A stretch of 64,000 nucleotides of DNA from Prorocentrum cordatum (lineage: Eukaryota > Sar > Dinophyceae > Prorocentrales > Prorocentraceae). The notes beneath the pieces were generated by a model that was not told the DNA's origin, searched no databases, and was given only the letters and a program-made list of their open reading frames with translations. The position numbers and the translations under genes were made by a program. This document shows positions 1-11,530 of this stretch, one piece after another; positions within the stretch are counted from its first letter, which is position 1, and each line of letters begins with the position of its first letter. Location of the stretch: NCBI GenBank assembly GCA_963575745.1, contig CAUYUJ010010446.1, positions 692,089-756,088 on the forward strand, written 5' to 3'.

Positions 1-1241
1 TGCAGATATACCCCAAAGGAGCTGTAAGTCGTGGCGCCCCTCTCCTGCCTGAAGTTCAGGGCCTGAAGCTGTGCCCTCGCATTCTCTCTCCCTGCTGAAT
101 CCTCCGGTGACCTTCCCTGCGTTGCTGAAAATCCCCCCCCCCCATCCCATGCTCTCTTTCCCGCGGCTTGCGCCCGCGCGCTGCTGGCTCTGCCCCGATG
201 CGAAGCACGCCTGCGAAGAATGCGATGGATCTTTTGCCTGGGTCTTTGTGCCTGCGCGCAAGGAGGGGCCGGGTGCTTCGCGCGCTGGATGGCCCGCGGG
301 CTAGGGCGCCCATTAACTGGAAAAAGCAAGCTCGTAACCTGCAACCCAGGCCCCAATGAGACCCCAAAGCGTCGGTGGTGAAAGCCGTCGGGCTGACAGG
401 TGCGCTCCTTGAACTTCTTGGTAATGTACTTAAGCGTTCCTGGCCCCACTGCTGCTGGGGCTGGGATGGGGCGCCGAGACACTAGCGCTCATTTTCTGGG
501 TGGGGCCTGTCAGGGGCTGCCAACTCATTGCTCCACAGTGACAGATGTGCCCGCGTGGGGCCAGAGTGTGTGTGGATGAGAACCGCTTCTTTGTAGTGAA
601 TCCACATGCGTGAGATGCCGATGTAACAGCTGATGCCGATCCTTCTACTGCTTGATCCACCCGCCCCAGCCAACTTACCCCTCTGCATCCTCCTGTCTGC
701 CCCCTGCCCTCGCTGACGAAGCGAGGCAGGGCGCGAAGAGAGGCCCGGCAAAATCGACGCGCGCGCCCGAGCTGTCGACTGCGCCCGTGTAGACTGCAAA
801 TAATTCGGAAATCCACGGGTGGAAGACATGACATCCTTCTGTCCAAGTTCGGAATGGGCCTCCTGCTCGCGGCAGTTCGATCGTCGCCTTCAGCAGGGCG
901 GCGCAGTGCCCCAGCGGGGCCTCGCCATGCGCAGAGACGAGCACACGTCCTGCGCGCGTCTCTTCAGCCGCGAAAGAGCCCTTCCAGGGGGTGCTTGATC
1001 GCAGCGCTTCGTCTGCAGTGGCGCCTGCAGCGGTGCTTGTTTGTCTTCGAGGGCTTCGCCCGGTTGCTTGCCCGAAGTAGGGGCTCGGGTCTTCGAGCTC
1101 ATTTCTACGACCACTTTGGGTGTCCATCTTGAACAGGCCTGATCCAGGATGACCATGCCGACCTCTAAATCCGCGCTGCCGCCTGCGATGCTTCACGTTC
1201 TGCCTCCTTGGCCAGCGCGGGCCTGCAGGAATGTCAACAGG

Positions 1242-1690
1242 TCAGCGGTGAGGTCCTGATGGCCGGGCATGGCAGGATGGCGTACATGCGCTATAGCTTC
1301 GCGTGTTTGATATGTGCGCTACGCTGCTGGGCCTCCCGTCTTTTACGGTGCGCAGTAACTTCAGTTCAACCATCCTCTGCGGAAGCAGCTCTACGGGGCG
1401 GTTGATAGGCGCTGCTTGAATGGCATGTCTCAGGACCGTGGTTGCCAGGACATCATCCATGTGGGGGCCCCTCCCCACTTCGCTTTCTCCATTCTGGATG
1501 ATCAGCGCGGGTGAGGAGGCACGCCTGTCCTTCAGATCCCGGCGCCTTAGCTCCGCGCGTTCAGCAGAGATGGCGACGCCAATGTTGAGGTCACACCCCA
1601 CTATTGCTGGGCGTCAGTGCGCGATGGTTTCCGAATTGGTTTCGTTCGGGTCTTCGCCGCACTGAAGTGCGCGAGATATCTGGCAGTATA
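1242..1690 (-). pseudogene. Possible endonuclease (EEP-like) fragment of the same element
   Basis: The minus-strand frame near 1.6 kb reads RPAIVGCDLNIGVAISAE, which resembles the central strand of AP-type endonucleases (usual pattern: hydrophobic residues, GD, F/L, N). It is followed by about 110 residues of open frame, ending at a stop near 1242. It lies downstream of the gag-like remnant in the element's reading direction, as expected for a LINE. The catalytic Glu and the SDH motif are not seen, so the assignment is weak. It may equally be ordinary decayed spacer. Confidence 0.25.
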
Positions 1691-1908
1691 GTAGCATACC
1701 CCTTGGACACTGCCTGGCACGGGGTCTGCGAAGCGCCCGCCCATGTGTTCAAGTGCCCTCAGGCCAGGATGGGAACGCCACTAGACGCGCCCCCTTGGGG
1801 CTCACTCGGCCTCGGGACCCATGAACTGCGTAGCCTGCGCGCTGTAGATACTCGGCTGCTCGCTTGTACCCCCGCGGCCGAAGGCGGCGTTCCCGGGCAA
1901 TAACGACT

Positions 1909-3229
1909 TCAGCAGATGCACAGGGAAGCAAGCCAAACCAGTTGCCAGCTGCTGACGCTGACTGCGCTGACGACGCAATCTGTGGGCCTTTGAACTAGCT
2001 TGACCTCGGGCCCTGGAACAAGCATGGCATGCGTATAGAAAAAGCTCTCTTCTTCCTCCGACTCTGCTGCTGCGGATGCCGGGCCCTTTCCTGCACTCTT
2101 GCCCCTTCCCTTGAAGCGCATGAGCTTGGCTGCGATCTTGCCCGCTGCTGCCTGCAGGTCGTCCCTCACGCCTTCTGTGGGCATACCTTGGCATGCGTCT
2201 TGGTATTCTTGAACTTGTCCAAGAGAGCCTCGTGGTCGACTGAGCTGCTGGGTCGTTCTTGACGGAGAGAGAAAGCATGTCTTCATCCAGAATGCCCAAT
2301 TCTTTGTCATACCATACTGGCTCTGTTGCTTCTGCCCCACGCTCTGACCCTGATCCCTTTGCTGCGACTCCTGCTGCTGAGCGCTCTTCTTCCGCGTCCA
2401 CGACTGATTGACCTGCTGGTCTAGAAGAGGACCCTGCCACTTCCACTGCGTACTTAGCGTCGTACGCGCGCAACAAATGACATTTTTCGGGATGGGATTT
2501 AATAGCTTCCCCACAGAGAGCCAGCTTAAGTTATACCTCGCCCTAACAGGAGAACTTGTCTGCCGCAAATTTAGCCGCTTCCCCACGCACGTCCTCCAAC
2601 TCTTTCTCGAACAGTTCCGCTTTCTGTGCCAGATCACTATCGTGGGCAAAGTGGCCTCCAACAGTAGTTCCATTTCTGCCAGCTCATTCTGCACACGCTG
2701 CAGCTGCTTGCTTTTTTATTGATAGTTTGCTCCTGCTGCTGCTGGAGTTGTTTACTTGGCGGGGTTTCGTCCAAGTTGGCTGCTTGGGCTGCTGTATCAT
2801 TTTCTTCGAGCTGGTCCACGAAATCTTGTGGTGGCTCATTTTGTTTGGACATGGCCTGTTGCGCGACGTGGTGGAGGCTGTGAAGTGTTGGATTGCCTTT
2901 CTGTCCTGCTGCTGCTTTCCTTTTTCTTTGTCTGCTAGTTCCTCTGCTCCCCGTCCACCCATGCCCTTCCGTTTCCTTTTCCTCGAACTGTTCCTCCGCG
3001 TCCTTTTTGGTCTCGTCCGTGTCCTCTTCCACTTCCCAACCCCACACCCACGTAGCCCTCGTACGACTGGAGGTAGTTGTTGTGCATGGGTACACCTGAG
3101 CCTGCCCCTTTCCCTGGAGGGGGCGGAGGCACCACAGTGGTAGCATACCTTAGCCCAAAGAGTATTCCACTTGTTGCCGCAAGTACCACATACAGCAGCA
3201 TGGGGCGATTTGTGAACATTGCGGGGCAT
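1909..3229 (-). pseudogene. Gag-like ORF1 remnant: zinc ribbon plus Gln-rich region, frameshifted
   Basis: The start at 3229 opens MPRNVHKSP and gives CGTCG followed 13 residues later by CYHCG, a CxxC/CxxC zinc-ribbon pattern like that at the head of the plus-strand element at 20763. The protein-like frame then changes to an acidic stretch (EVEEDTDETKKDAEEQFEEK) near 3.05 kb, later a Gln-rich coiled-coil-like stretch near 2.7 kb, and again near 2.4-2.1 kb (WYDKELGILDEDMLSLSVK, then GRGKSAGKGPASAAAESEEE). At least three frame changes are needed, so this is a decayed ORF. The nucleic-acid-binding role is inferred from the zinc pattern and the retroelement context, not from a named domain. Confidence 0.5.
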
Positions 3230-3340
3230 TCATGAGGGAAGAGCGATGGGGATGGTGGGGCCAAGAATCTGGCAGGACGGCCGACTGACGGGGTGTCCAG
3301 GAAATGCCACCTTGTTAGCAGAACTGCGTCCAAGCGCCCC

Positions 3341-3376
3341 CTTGAGCCAAATGGCTTGAGCCAAACTAGCTACGGA
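3341..3376 (-). other. Tandem relic of the dinoflagellate spliced leader (DinoSL)
   Basis: On the minus strand, 3376-3355 is a 22-nt match to the DinoSL exon, starting TCCGTAGC and ending TTTGGCTCAAG, with differences only at leader positions 9 and 11 (20 of 22 identical). It is followed at once by 3354-3341, CCATTTGGCTCAAG, which is the truncated relic form of the leader with one T missing. A full leader followed by a truncated one is the known mark of repeated mRNA retroposition in dinoflagellates: a retroposed trans-spliced cDNA is transcribed again and receives a new leader at an acceptor AG inside the old one. It lies about 112 bases upstream of the ORF start at 3229. Confidence 0.85.
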
Positions 3377-4060
3377 CCTCCTCCTCCTCCTCTTCCTCCT
3401 CTTGCTCCTCCTCCTCGTCCTCCTCCTCCTCCTCCCCCTCCCGCCGATTTCGGCACACCCTTCAGTAGAGAGCTCCACCTACGGCCCAGGACGACCGCTT
3501 CGGTCCCAAGGCGACTGTTTTGCAACGCCGAGATCCGAGGAGAGGGGCGGCCGAGGCAGAGTGCGGCGCGCCTCCTCGGCCGCCAGCTCCGCCGGAGCCT
3601 CCGCGGCCTCCTCCGTCGGCGGGGTGGCGCCTGCGGCGACGACGGCGGCTACGCGGCGGCGGCGACGGCGACGACGGCGCCTGCGGCGGCGGTGGCGACG
3701 GCGGCGGCGACGGCACGACGGCAGCGGGGACGGCAGCGGCGACGACGGCGGCACGACGACGACTGAAGCGGCGCCTGCGGACGCCCGCGCGGCGGTGCGC
3801 CCGCGGGCCAGCCTGGCCAGGCCCGCGTCTGAGTCCGAGTCGGAGGCCGCGCTGTCCGCGTCCTCGCCGCCCGCGCGCTCCGACTCGCACGCCTCCCCCG
3901 CATCCTCCTCCTGTTGGGAGTGCCTATGCGGCGCACCGCACCAGCCCGTGGCCCACAGGTTCGGGAAGGTTCACACATCAGTCGCTCCCACATACCTCGT
4001 CCTCCTCCTCCTCCTCCCCCTCCTCCTCCATTTCCTCCTCCTTCCCCTCCTCCTCCTTCC
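3377..4060. repeat. Trinucleotide low-complexity tract (CTC, then CGG/GAC)
   Basis: CTC-rich DNA lies at 3377-3440, GC-rich CGG/GAC trinucleotides at about 3590-3775 and CTC again at 3985-4060. All the Pro-, Arg- or Ala-rich open frames across it come from codon-length repeats with no stops, and they are not treated as genes. It starts directly at the upstream edge of the spliced-leader relic. Confidence 0.7.
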
Positions 4061-5022
4061 GCCCCTCTTTTTTAATTCAAAGATTTGGATTGCGCAGCCT
4101 CTCCAACAAGCAACGACAGAAGCTGCAAAAGACTTGCAAAAGGTAGCAATAAGGCGCACTATACTATCGTGACCCGATAGGCGCCACGACTCGAAGGAGG
4201 AGGAGGACGAGGAGGAGGATAAGCGCCCTGGACAACAGGCCATGCAGTCAGTCCAGGACTGCCGGGTCAGCCCATGCCCCACACGGGGAAGCACAGCAAT
4301 CGCACCTCCAATGAGACTTCCCATCGTCCGAGACAAGAAGGGGTCCGAGAGGGACGATGCGTCTGAGGGTGGATCCCCACATCCTGGGCCAGCGTTGCAT
4401 GCTTTACTGTAAGAAGGTTTTCGCGACGAGATGACGCCAGGGGGGAGGGCAACACGTGGCAGGGGCAGTGCATCATCCTCTCCTCCCGACGTGGTGCGGA
4501 CAACCCACGGTCCTGTGAGCTAAACCCCCGTCCGTGGGCGCACCTGCCCTGGTTGAGCGAGGCCTCCGCCGCATCTTCCAAGGCGGGGGGATGCACCGAC
4601 AAGAGGCGCGAGCTTTTCATGGTGTCCCCGATCCACCCTTCATGCACTGGCCCAGGGAAGCCGCACAAACACGAGGGAGGGACAAAGCGTGAACAATCTC
4701 GGTTTCCATCAACAGGGCGCGGAAGGGGCAGCGGTGGAGAGCTGAGGATGCTCCCTGACGGCCACCACTTCGTACGCCAGAGCAGCAGATGCTAACTCGC
4801 ATGAGGTCAATTCCACTTCGAAGCTGCAGCACCCCACGGGGCCTTCGACTCCGCATGCCCCCAAAGCGCGTGCGACGGGCGCGGGGGGGTTCTTTACGGC
4901 GCGCGCATCTTTCAAGGGGTCGCTTCCCGCAGCACACATGAGCCATGGGAAAGACGTGTGGTGAGGGGTCTCGGGACAGGAGGGTGCATTGCAGCACCAT
5001 TGACGCATCCTTGGTTTACTCT
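4061..5022. other. Unassigned spacer, no gene recognised
   Basis: Mixed-composition DNA with a short GGA-rich tract near 4195-4220. I found no frame with a convincing protein, no splice-bounded exon and no RNA gene. Confidence 0.4.
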
Positions 5023-5133
5023 TCTCCTCCCCCTCCTCCGCCTCCTCCTATTTCTCCTCCTCCTCCCCCTCCTCTTCCTCCTCCTCCTCCTCATCATCAT
5101 CAGCATCGTCATCATCATCATCAGCATCATCAC

Positions 5134-5183
<50 letters not shown>

Positions 5184-5473
5184 GCATCATCATCATCAGC
5201 ATCATCATCAGCAGCAGCATCATCATCATCAGCATCATCCGACCCACAAGCCTCCTCCTCCTCCACCACCTCCTCCTCCTCCACCACCTCCTCCTCCTTC
5301 TCCTCCTCCCCCGCCCCTCCCCACCCTACACCAGCCAGAACTCGCTCAAACAATCCTACGGACCACTCCCCAGGTTCATCTTGATCAAATCGTTCGAGCC
5401 GCACCCAAAGACGCCCAACAACCTCCATGATGGATGGCCTCTTCCTCTCCTCCTCCTCCTCCTCCTCCTCCTC
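5023..5473. repeat. CTC / CAT microsatellite complex
   Basis: CTC repeats (5023-5090) pass into a CAT/CAG tract (5091-5240), then CTC/CCA repeats (5241-5320), with another CTC run at 5438-5473. The His-, Ile- and Asp-rich open frames over it are artefacts of the three-base period. Confidence 0.9.
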
Positions 5474-5578
5474 AGGCCCCCCGCGGCCTTTCGGCACCAC
5501 GCTCACGAAATCTGCTTTCGCTCCCTTGTGCGCTCGCCTCGCCTGGCCCGCCCCAGTCACAGTTAGCCACGCGGAGTG

Positions 5579-6597
5579 ATGGCGTTCCTGTGTGCCGCCC
5601 TACGGAGTGCGGCCCCAACGTCGTCGCGTAGCGCCTGCCGCCGCGCCAGAGCTCGCGCAACCCATGCGCGCAAGTTCCAGGAGGCCAACGGCCGACTGGC
5701 TGGCCTTCTTGCGGCGGGCCCCCCGCCTGGGCTCGTGACGCAGCTGCCCATCGCGTCGGGCATGCTGTACCACGAACTCGAGGAGAATTTCTGGACGCCC
5801 ACTGCCATGCTGGTCTCCGACATGGAGGCCAACGATCTAGTCACCTACGGCGAGGGCCTCACGAACGAGCTGCTGCGGATCCTTTCGCCGCAGCGCGTGG
5901 GCGGCACGGAGCAATATGCCGCCGCCGTGCCTGGAATCATCGATGTCCCGGACGCCAAGCATATCGAGAAGGCCGTGGCCGAGAAGCCGCACGACGGCTT
6001 CGACATCCAGGCTGTGGACCCAGAGCATCCCCAGGGCACGGGGCCCTTCGATGTGGAGGGAGACGACGGCGACATCAAGAAGTCTGCGGACGAGCAGGAG
6101 GTGCAGTTCGCCGCGGAGCGGGCTGCGGGCCGCCCAACCAGGAGGCGATTGAGGCGTCGGAAGAGACCCAGGAGGACCCTGTGCAGATCGAGCAGGCTGT
6201 GCTGGAGAAGCTGCACGACGGCTTCAGCAGCCAGGCGGAGGTCCAGGAACAGTTCCTGGGCACGGAGCCTTTCGATGAGGCGGCCCCCCACGACGACGCC
6301 ATAGAGGTCAATTCCGAGGTGGTCCAGGAGCATTTCGACACCACTAGCTGGAAGTACCGCGCTGGAGAAAACAAGCTGTCCTTCGGCAATCAGAGCGCCG
6401 AGATAGAGAAAGCATATGTTCAGCTCGTTGAAGGAGAAGGCGACCGACATCACAACATGAATATTGATAGTTGCACGCCTGTCCGACTAGACTTTGTCTC
6501 TTTCTATATGAAGCCACGCTACGAAAGCAAGTTCAATAGCTTCAAATACAAGCTATGGAGGCCGCGAGTAGCGTTGCCCGCATTCACTGAAGTCTGA
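5579..6597 (+). CDS. Hypothetical protein with internal duplication and one frameshift
   Basis: ATG at 5579 starts an open frame beginning MAFLCAALRSAAPTSSRS. The first 35 residues are Arg/Ala/Ser-rich with no acidic residue, which looks like a mitochondrial or plastid targeting peptide (inference). The body is acidic. It contains two copies of a module of about 55 residues: IEKAVAEKPHDGF...GTGPFDV from about 5957 and IEQAVLEKLHDGF...GTEPFDE from about 6184. The copies lie 226 bases apart, so they are in different frames; the coherent acidic frame changes once near 6130-6138, in a run of C. From there it stays open to TGA at 6595-6597. Either the gene is freshly broken or the assembly has a one-base error. 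I do not recognise the family. About 340 residues if repaired. Confidence 0.6.
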
Positions 6598-8790
6598 GAT
6601 AGTTATTGTTGTATGCCGCTGCTGTAAGATCAGAATATGTTTGTTATTTGTTCAGTGCTCGTTGCATACAGTGTCTGTGCATTTATGCTGTATCCTGTTT
6701 CGCAGGTGACAGGCATGTCTTCGGAAACCCTCCTTGAGAAGGAGCGAACTTCTGTGCCGCCAGCAGGTCGACGAGCCAGGCATACCCCTGGTGCTTCCCT
6801 GCGCAGGAGAGCGGCTGAGGCTACGCCCTTCGCCCAATTCGATTCGATATCGACCGTATCCCGTTTCTCACTGATCTCCAGTATGGGATAGATCTTGACT
6901 GACAGCAAGATCAGGTATTTAGTTGAGCCCTTATCTGGTGCTTCCCTGGTCAGTAATGGAGTGTCTGAAAGGCCCCCTGAGGGTCGTCGGATTTCTCCCG
7001 TGCCGCGGGCGCAGCTGCCCAGAGAGGCAGCCCAAGCCAGGCAGAGGCCGCCCCGCCCGAGAGGACAGGTGGCCCGAACGCATCATCCAACTGCGTGCTG
7101 GTCCTCCTCCTCCTCCCCCTCCCCAGGGGGAGGGCCAACGGTAGCTGCGGCGACAGCGGCGACCCGCGACCCCCATACCCCGATGCAGCGGCTGCTCCCC
7201 CCCCGTCCTCATCCGCGGATAAGGCCGCCGCGGGCCCGGGGCGCGACGTCGCCGGCAGGGCGTCGATCAACGACTTCAGGTCGACCCCTCCTCGGCCGGG
7301 CGGGAGGGACTCCTCCCAAGAGGCGGGGAGGGATGGAGGGATGGGGGGAGCGGGACGACCGGACGGACGGATGGTGGCAGGAAAGGGAGGGAGGGAGGAG
7401 AGGGTGGGAGGAAGTTCGCAAGGGCTTTTCGCAATTCTATGCGTCAGGAGGCCCGTCTCGGGTTCTGGGTCCGTCGAGCTTTTCGCATAAAACAAATGAG
7501 CTCTACACTGCACCTCATCAACTGCCATCCGATTCAAAGAGTCGCCATGCAAACCGAGTGCACCCCCTCGAACCGACCTGCGATAGGCAAACGCATGAGG
7601 TGAACCGTGGCCTGAGAAATCTATACATATATGCAAACTTACATATAGGGGGAAGAAGAAAGAGAGAGAGAGAGAGAGAGAGCGAGATCGAGCGCGTGAA
7701 AAGTAACGAGCTCCCCCCCCTGCGCTGGCCGCAGGCCACAGGATATGTACGTAAAACGATACGCCCCGCCTGAAAGGGTATTACTTGCACCAGAATAGGC
7801 AGTGTGGTTGCCAACGATGCTTACCTAGGCGGGTGAAAACACGATGTGTGACAAGAGCCCTCATTGGATGGCCAAAACGGTCACACCGATCAATCCAACA
7901 CAGGCGTGAGATAAGATCGGCGGAAGAGGAGGAACAAAGATGGGAGGGGTGGGGAAGACGAGGAGGGGGGGGGGAACGGAAGGCCCTAACAGGGTGAAAA
8001 ACTCACCCAAATGGAACGGCAGGCCAAGGGTCCGCCGAAAATCGATCAACGGGGGGAACGGAAGGCCCTGGGTCAAAGAAAATCGATGCAGGGTGAACAA
8101 ACTTACCCAGATGGACCCCGGGACAGGTCCTTCGGACGTGTTCGGAAGAGGAGGAGGAGGAGGAGGAGGAGGTGGAGGAGGAGGAGGAGGAGGATGATAC
8201 TGCCCCTCTTCTGCCCTCAACGTGCGCCCCGTCGAAACATATGATTGGGCTATGCCCAGCCACAGTGCATAGATTTCCCTGGCGTGGACCAAGCGCCAGC
8301 AAGCGAACACTTCGGCGAGCCAGCGCGTCGGTCCGAACCTATGCCGCGCTCTCCTCCCTTCCCTCTACGGGAGCCTCTCCTTCTTTCCTCCCTCGCCCCT
8401 TAGTTCCAAAGAGCCCGACCGTGGCCTCGGAATCGCCTGGGAGGACTCCTGGAAGCCGTCCCTGGGGACGGGGCAAGGTCTTCAAGGGAAACTGCATGGG
8501 CCAACTCGGGGCCGTCTGGCGCACTTCGCGGCTCGTCTGGAGAACAGCCTGACTAGAGAGAGGAAGGGTGCCCGACCAGCTTCAGTTTCCGTGGGCGCGT
8601 CTGCAGATCAGAATGCATTCAAGCGTTAGTTGGGACGGGGTAGTAGGGGAAGATGGTTCGGGAGTCAGTGGGAGAAATTCGTGGAGGGGCCGTAGGGGGA
8701 GCCAGTAGCAGGGTGCTGAGGTTGCATATGGGGGGATGGGTAGGGAAACCCGCACGGTGAATTTGGAAAGACATGCTGGCGAACCCTTGC
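6598..8790. other. Mostly unassigned DNA with one weak minus-strand exon candidate
   Basis: A minus-strand stretch at about 7314-7205 reads GGVDLKSLIDALPATSR followed by SADED in GC-rich codons, after an AG at a C/T-rich tract. It could be an exon but has no recognised homologue. Simple repeats occur at 7658-7687 (GA) and 8143-8195 (GGA). Nothing else is supported. Confidence 0.3.
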
Positions 8791-8795
8791 GCGCT

Positions 8796-8808
8796 TTCTC
8801 TCTCTCTC

Positions 8809-8859
<51 letters not shown>
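8796..8859. repeat. Compound (CT)n-(AT)n microsatellite
   Basis: About 48 bases of CT dinucleotides with one CCC interruption run directly into about 16 bases of AT dinucleotides. Confidence 0.95.
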
Positions 8860-10805
8860 CGCTCTTGTCCGCTGCTTCTGGGCCTCGCATAAGAATTGCT
8901 GATCTATGTTGCTCTTCGCTCTTGGCAAACCAGGGGGCACGTGTGGCAGTCTGCGTAGGCGCGTGGAGCCCTCTCGCTCAGTCGCAATCGTGGCTCGTGT
9001 TTGGGCCTTTTGGGCAGACGACTAGGGAAATGGAGGGAGGCGATCCCGACATGGCAGCACTGCGTGGTTGACACCAACAACTACCTGGTTTCCTGATGCT
9101 GGCTCAATGTGACTGCCGCGTTTGGCTTTCAGCTGCGAAGCAACATAATTTCAACAAACACATGATTCGGCCAAGGACATGTGATGGACCCGAGACACAC
9201 AGCACCACAATGTGGCAATGCAGAGAACATGTGCTGGTTCATCTTTTGTTACTGGCATGTTTGCACATGAGCGTCAGTCGCCATTGCGGCCACCCATCAC
9301 GATGATTGCGGACATCCGATTGTCCCCGTTGACCAGACTGGATCTTGCGTTTTCTGCATGGTCTTCGCGAAGCCGATGAAGCTCCCCCATTGTTAACTCC
9401 ACGCCCGTGCATGCGGCTGGAAGCGAGGAACTTCATGCTGCATCGTTTGTCCCGAGACTGTTTTCCCGCAGAGACGCAAACAAAGAGTGGAACACTATGG
9501 GCTCCACGCTGGGGAAAAAACACATCCGACATGCGCGGGTCGGAAAGAACAGTGCCATCATATGAAAGCACTTCAGCGAGTGCATGTTCGCAGTTGGTCG
9601 CTATGCGGACGTGCAGATCTTCGGGCGGCGCCAAAAGGCGCAATCGGACTGTCGGGCAAAGGCGGGGGTGGTAGGCCCGAGCACAAGCAAACGATTGTAG
9701 CTCACGTTCAGCGTGCAGCGCGCAATGACTGCACGCCGCGCGCGCTTCCACCATGGTTGCTAGTCGATGAAGAGGCTTCTCGTGCTGAAACCCACAACGA
9801 GATCCTGCCAACACATGTTATGTACCACGTCGCTCTCCCTATCATCCAGAATATCATGCAAAAACTTATCGGGCAAGCCCCGTGTCCAACTGTCAGCGCC
9901 ACCGGGAGGTGAAAATAGCATTTCTCGATCTCCAGATCCACATAGCGATGGCCGCGGCTCTACGCTCGAGGTCTGCGCGTAGCTGCCGGGCACTATGTCT
10001 CTGCGCATGCGCAACCGTGCTTGGCCAATCTGGTGCTAGAAGCACTAGCGCCGAATGCTCAAGCCCGGCAGGCAAATCGGGCCTCCCACGAGAGGCGTCC
10101 ACGGAGAACATCCGATGTTGAAGAATCATGGCAACGCCGGGCTCAAACGCCCCCACCAAACAAGTGTCCACGTTGAGCCGCTCGCCCGCGCCACGACGCT
10201 TCATTGAGTTGACCAACTCTTCGGTAGGAACGCGGTCCATGAGAGAATCCGCGGCCAGACAGAAACGCGAGCCATGTCTGTTCTCGGTCCGCAAGGGAAT
10301 CCATGGTGCCCCATTCAGTCTGTGAACGCATTGCGGTTTGAATGCGATGCGTCCAAGCAATGTCCAACGGCATGGTGCTGGGCTGGGCACGTCGCAATAT
10401 ATCGAACGAGCAAGCCACCTGCTTCTGACTCCCCGAAGCCGCCGCTGATTGACAGGCGGCAGCGCGTGAACCATGCGCTTCGTTGTCGCGTCGGCAGGGC
10501 GACGACAGACAGCGCCGACAGAGTCCAGTGGCCACGCCCGAATGTCACCTGCCCATGCTGCACATGCCAATGCATCAGCTGGCAGATCCTTACGCGCGAG
10601 TGCGGTCTCGGACAGGATGGGGAGCTCGTCGCACGAGAGGCGCGATAACAAACGCGCGCAAGGGTCAGTGGTGGGGTGGGGGGGGGGGCAGGCCTGAAGT
10701 CCAGAGCGCCTCCCCTGCTGCAGGTCAGCTCACCCAGCCCCCGCGACGCGAAAGGTGGAGACTGCCGCGAGCGAAGTCCGTCGCAGGGCGTCACCACGTG
10801 TTCTT
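8860..10805. other. Unassigned region with one long minus-strand open frame
   Basis: A 252-codon minus-strand open frame runs from 10651 to 9893 (start MLSRLSCDELPILSETALAR). It is rich in Arg, Ala and Leu, as expected from high GC, and I recognise no family, domain or splice structure in it. It sits just beyond the 3' end of the tyrosine-recombinase element on the same strand, so it could belong to an older insertion. The rest of the stretch shows nothing recognisable. Confidence 0.2.
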
Positions 10806-11320
10806 GCTCAGCGAGCTCATCGGAGGTAAAGCGCGGAACGCCTGGAAAAGAAACGGGGGGGGCGATGCCACATGCTGAACTCAACCCAACCCACTATCAT
10901 TCTGCAGGCCGGCCTGGACCAGGCTCCGAGACACACGTTGTAGCAACTTATGCACAAGAAACAAGCTGTCGCGCGGGCGCCGCTGCATCCCCCTATGGGA
11001 GACAAGGAAAAGGGTGGGAGGGCGTGACCCAACGAGGCTACGGAGAAGGGCGCCCCATCATCTCCTCGGACGAGAGGCTTGAGACCGCCTGGCCGCCTTG
11101 AAACACAACGGTCAATGACAAAAATGCTCAGGGAGCTGATCGGCGGTGAAGCGCGGACCGCCCGACAAAAAAGAAGCATGGGGAGTGGCGCCGCGCGCGG
11201 AGTTCAACCCGATTCAAATTCATTTTGCAGGCCGACCTGGACCAGGCCCCGAGACACACGTAGTAGAACATCCTGCTCAAGAAACGAGCTGTCGCGCCAG
11301 CACCACTGCATCTCCCATGC
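10806..11320 (-). repeat. 3' split direct repeats B1-A2-B2 of the tyrosine-recombinase element
   Basis: B2 (10806-10998) and B1 (11126-11320) are diverged copies. Both open with GCTCAG followed by GAGCT and an ATCGG motif, share a GGCCTGGACCAGG-like core, an ACACACGT motif, and AAGAAAC followed by AGCTGTCGCGC. Between them, A2 (11034-11125) matches A1 at 16525-16614. About 35 bases separate B2 from A2, while A2 and B1 abut. The A-type and B-type copies are each estimated at roughly 75-80% identity by eye. Confidence 0.8.
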
Positions 11321-11530
11321 CCATATCACAATAGACTTCAAGGAGGGCGGGTCGGGCACGCGCGATTCCGCGGCACGAACATTATGCAGAACACGGGGGA
11401 ACCAAATGAGAAGCCAGCGCATGCTGGAATCAACGTCTGGGCCTGGAATCGACTTCAGTCGGTCGAGCTGCTTGAGAAGCGTGCCTTTCTTTTCGTGCCT
11501 CTTGCAGTTCACCGGGCTTTTCCATCTTCC

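Larger units (their letters stand above)
1..3376 (-). mobile_element. Decayed retroelement with spliced-leader relic at its 5' end
   Basis: Reading the minus strand from 3376 downwards gives a spliced-leader relic, a short leader, a start codon at 3229, a zinc-ribbon/Gln-rich gag-like region broken by several frameshifts, then a weak endonuclease-like stretch near 1.6 kb. Further minus-strand coding-like fragments continue towards base 1, but no frame stays convincing. The order (nucleic-acid-binding ORF1, then possible endonuclease) resembles the better-preserved plus-strand LINE at 20.8-29.9 kb. I infer a retroposed copy of a trans-spliced element transcript. The left boundary is not visible and no reverse transcriptase was recognised before the window edge. 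Confidence 0.5.

Noticed and set aside
4912-5566. His-, Ile-, Met- and Asp-rich ORFs in several frames
   Set aside because: Produced by the CTC/CAT repeats at 5023-5320.
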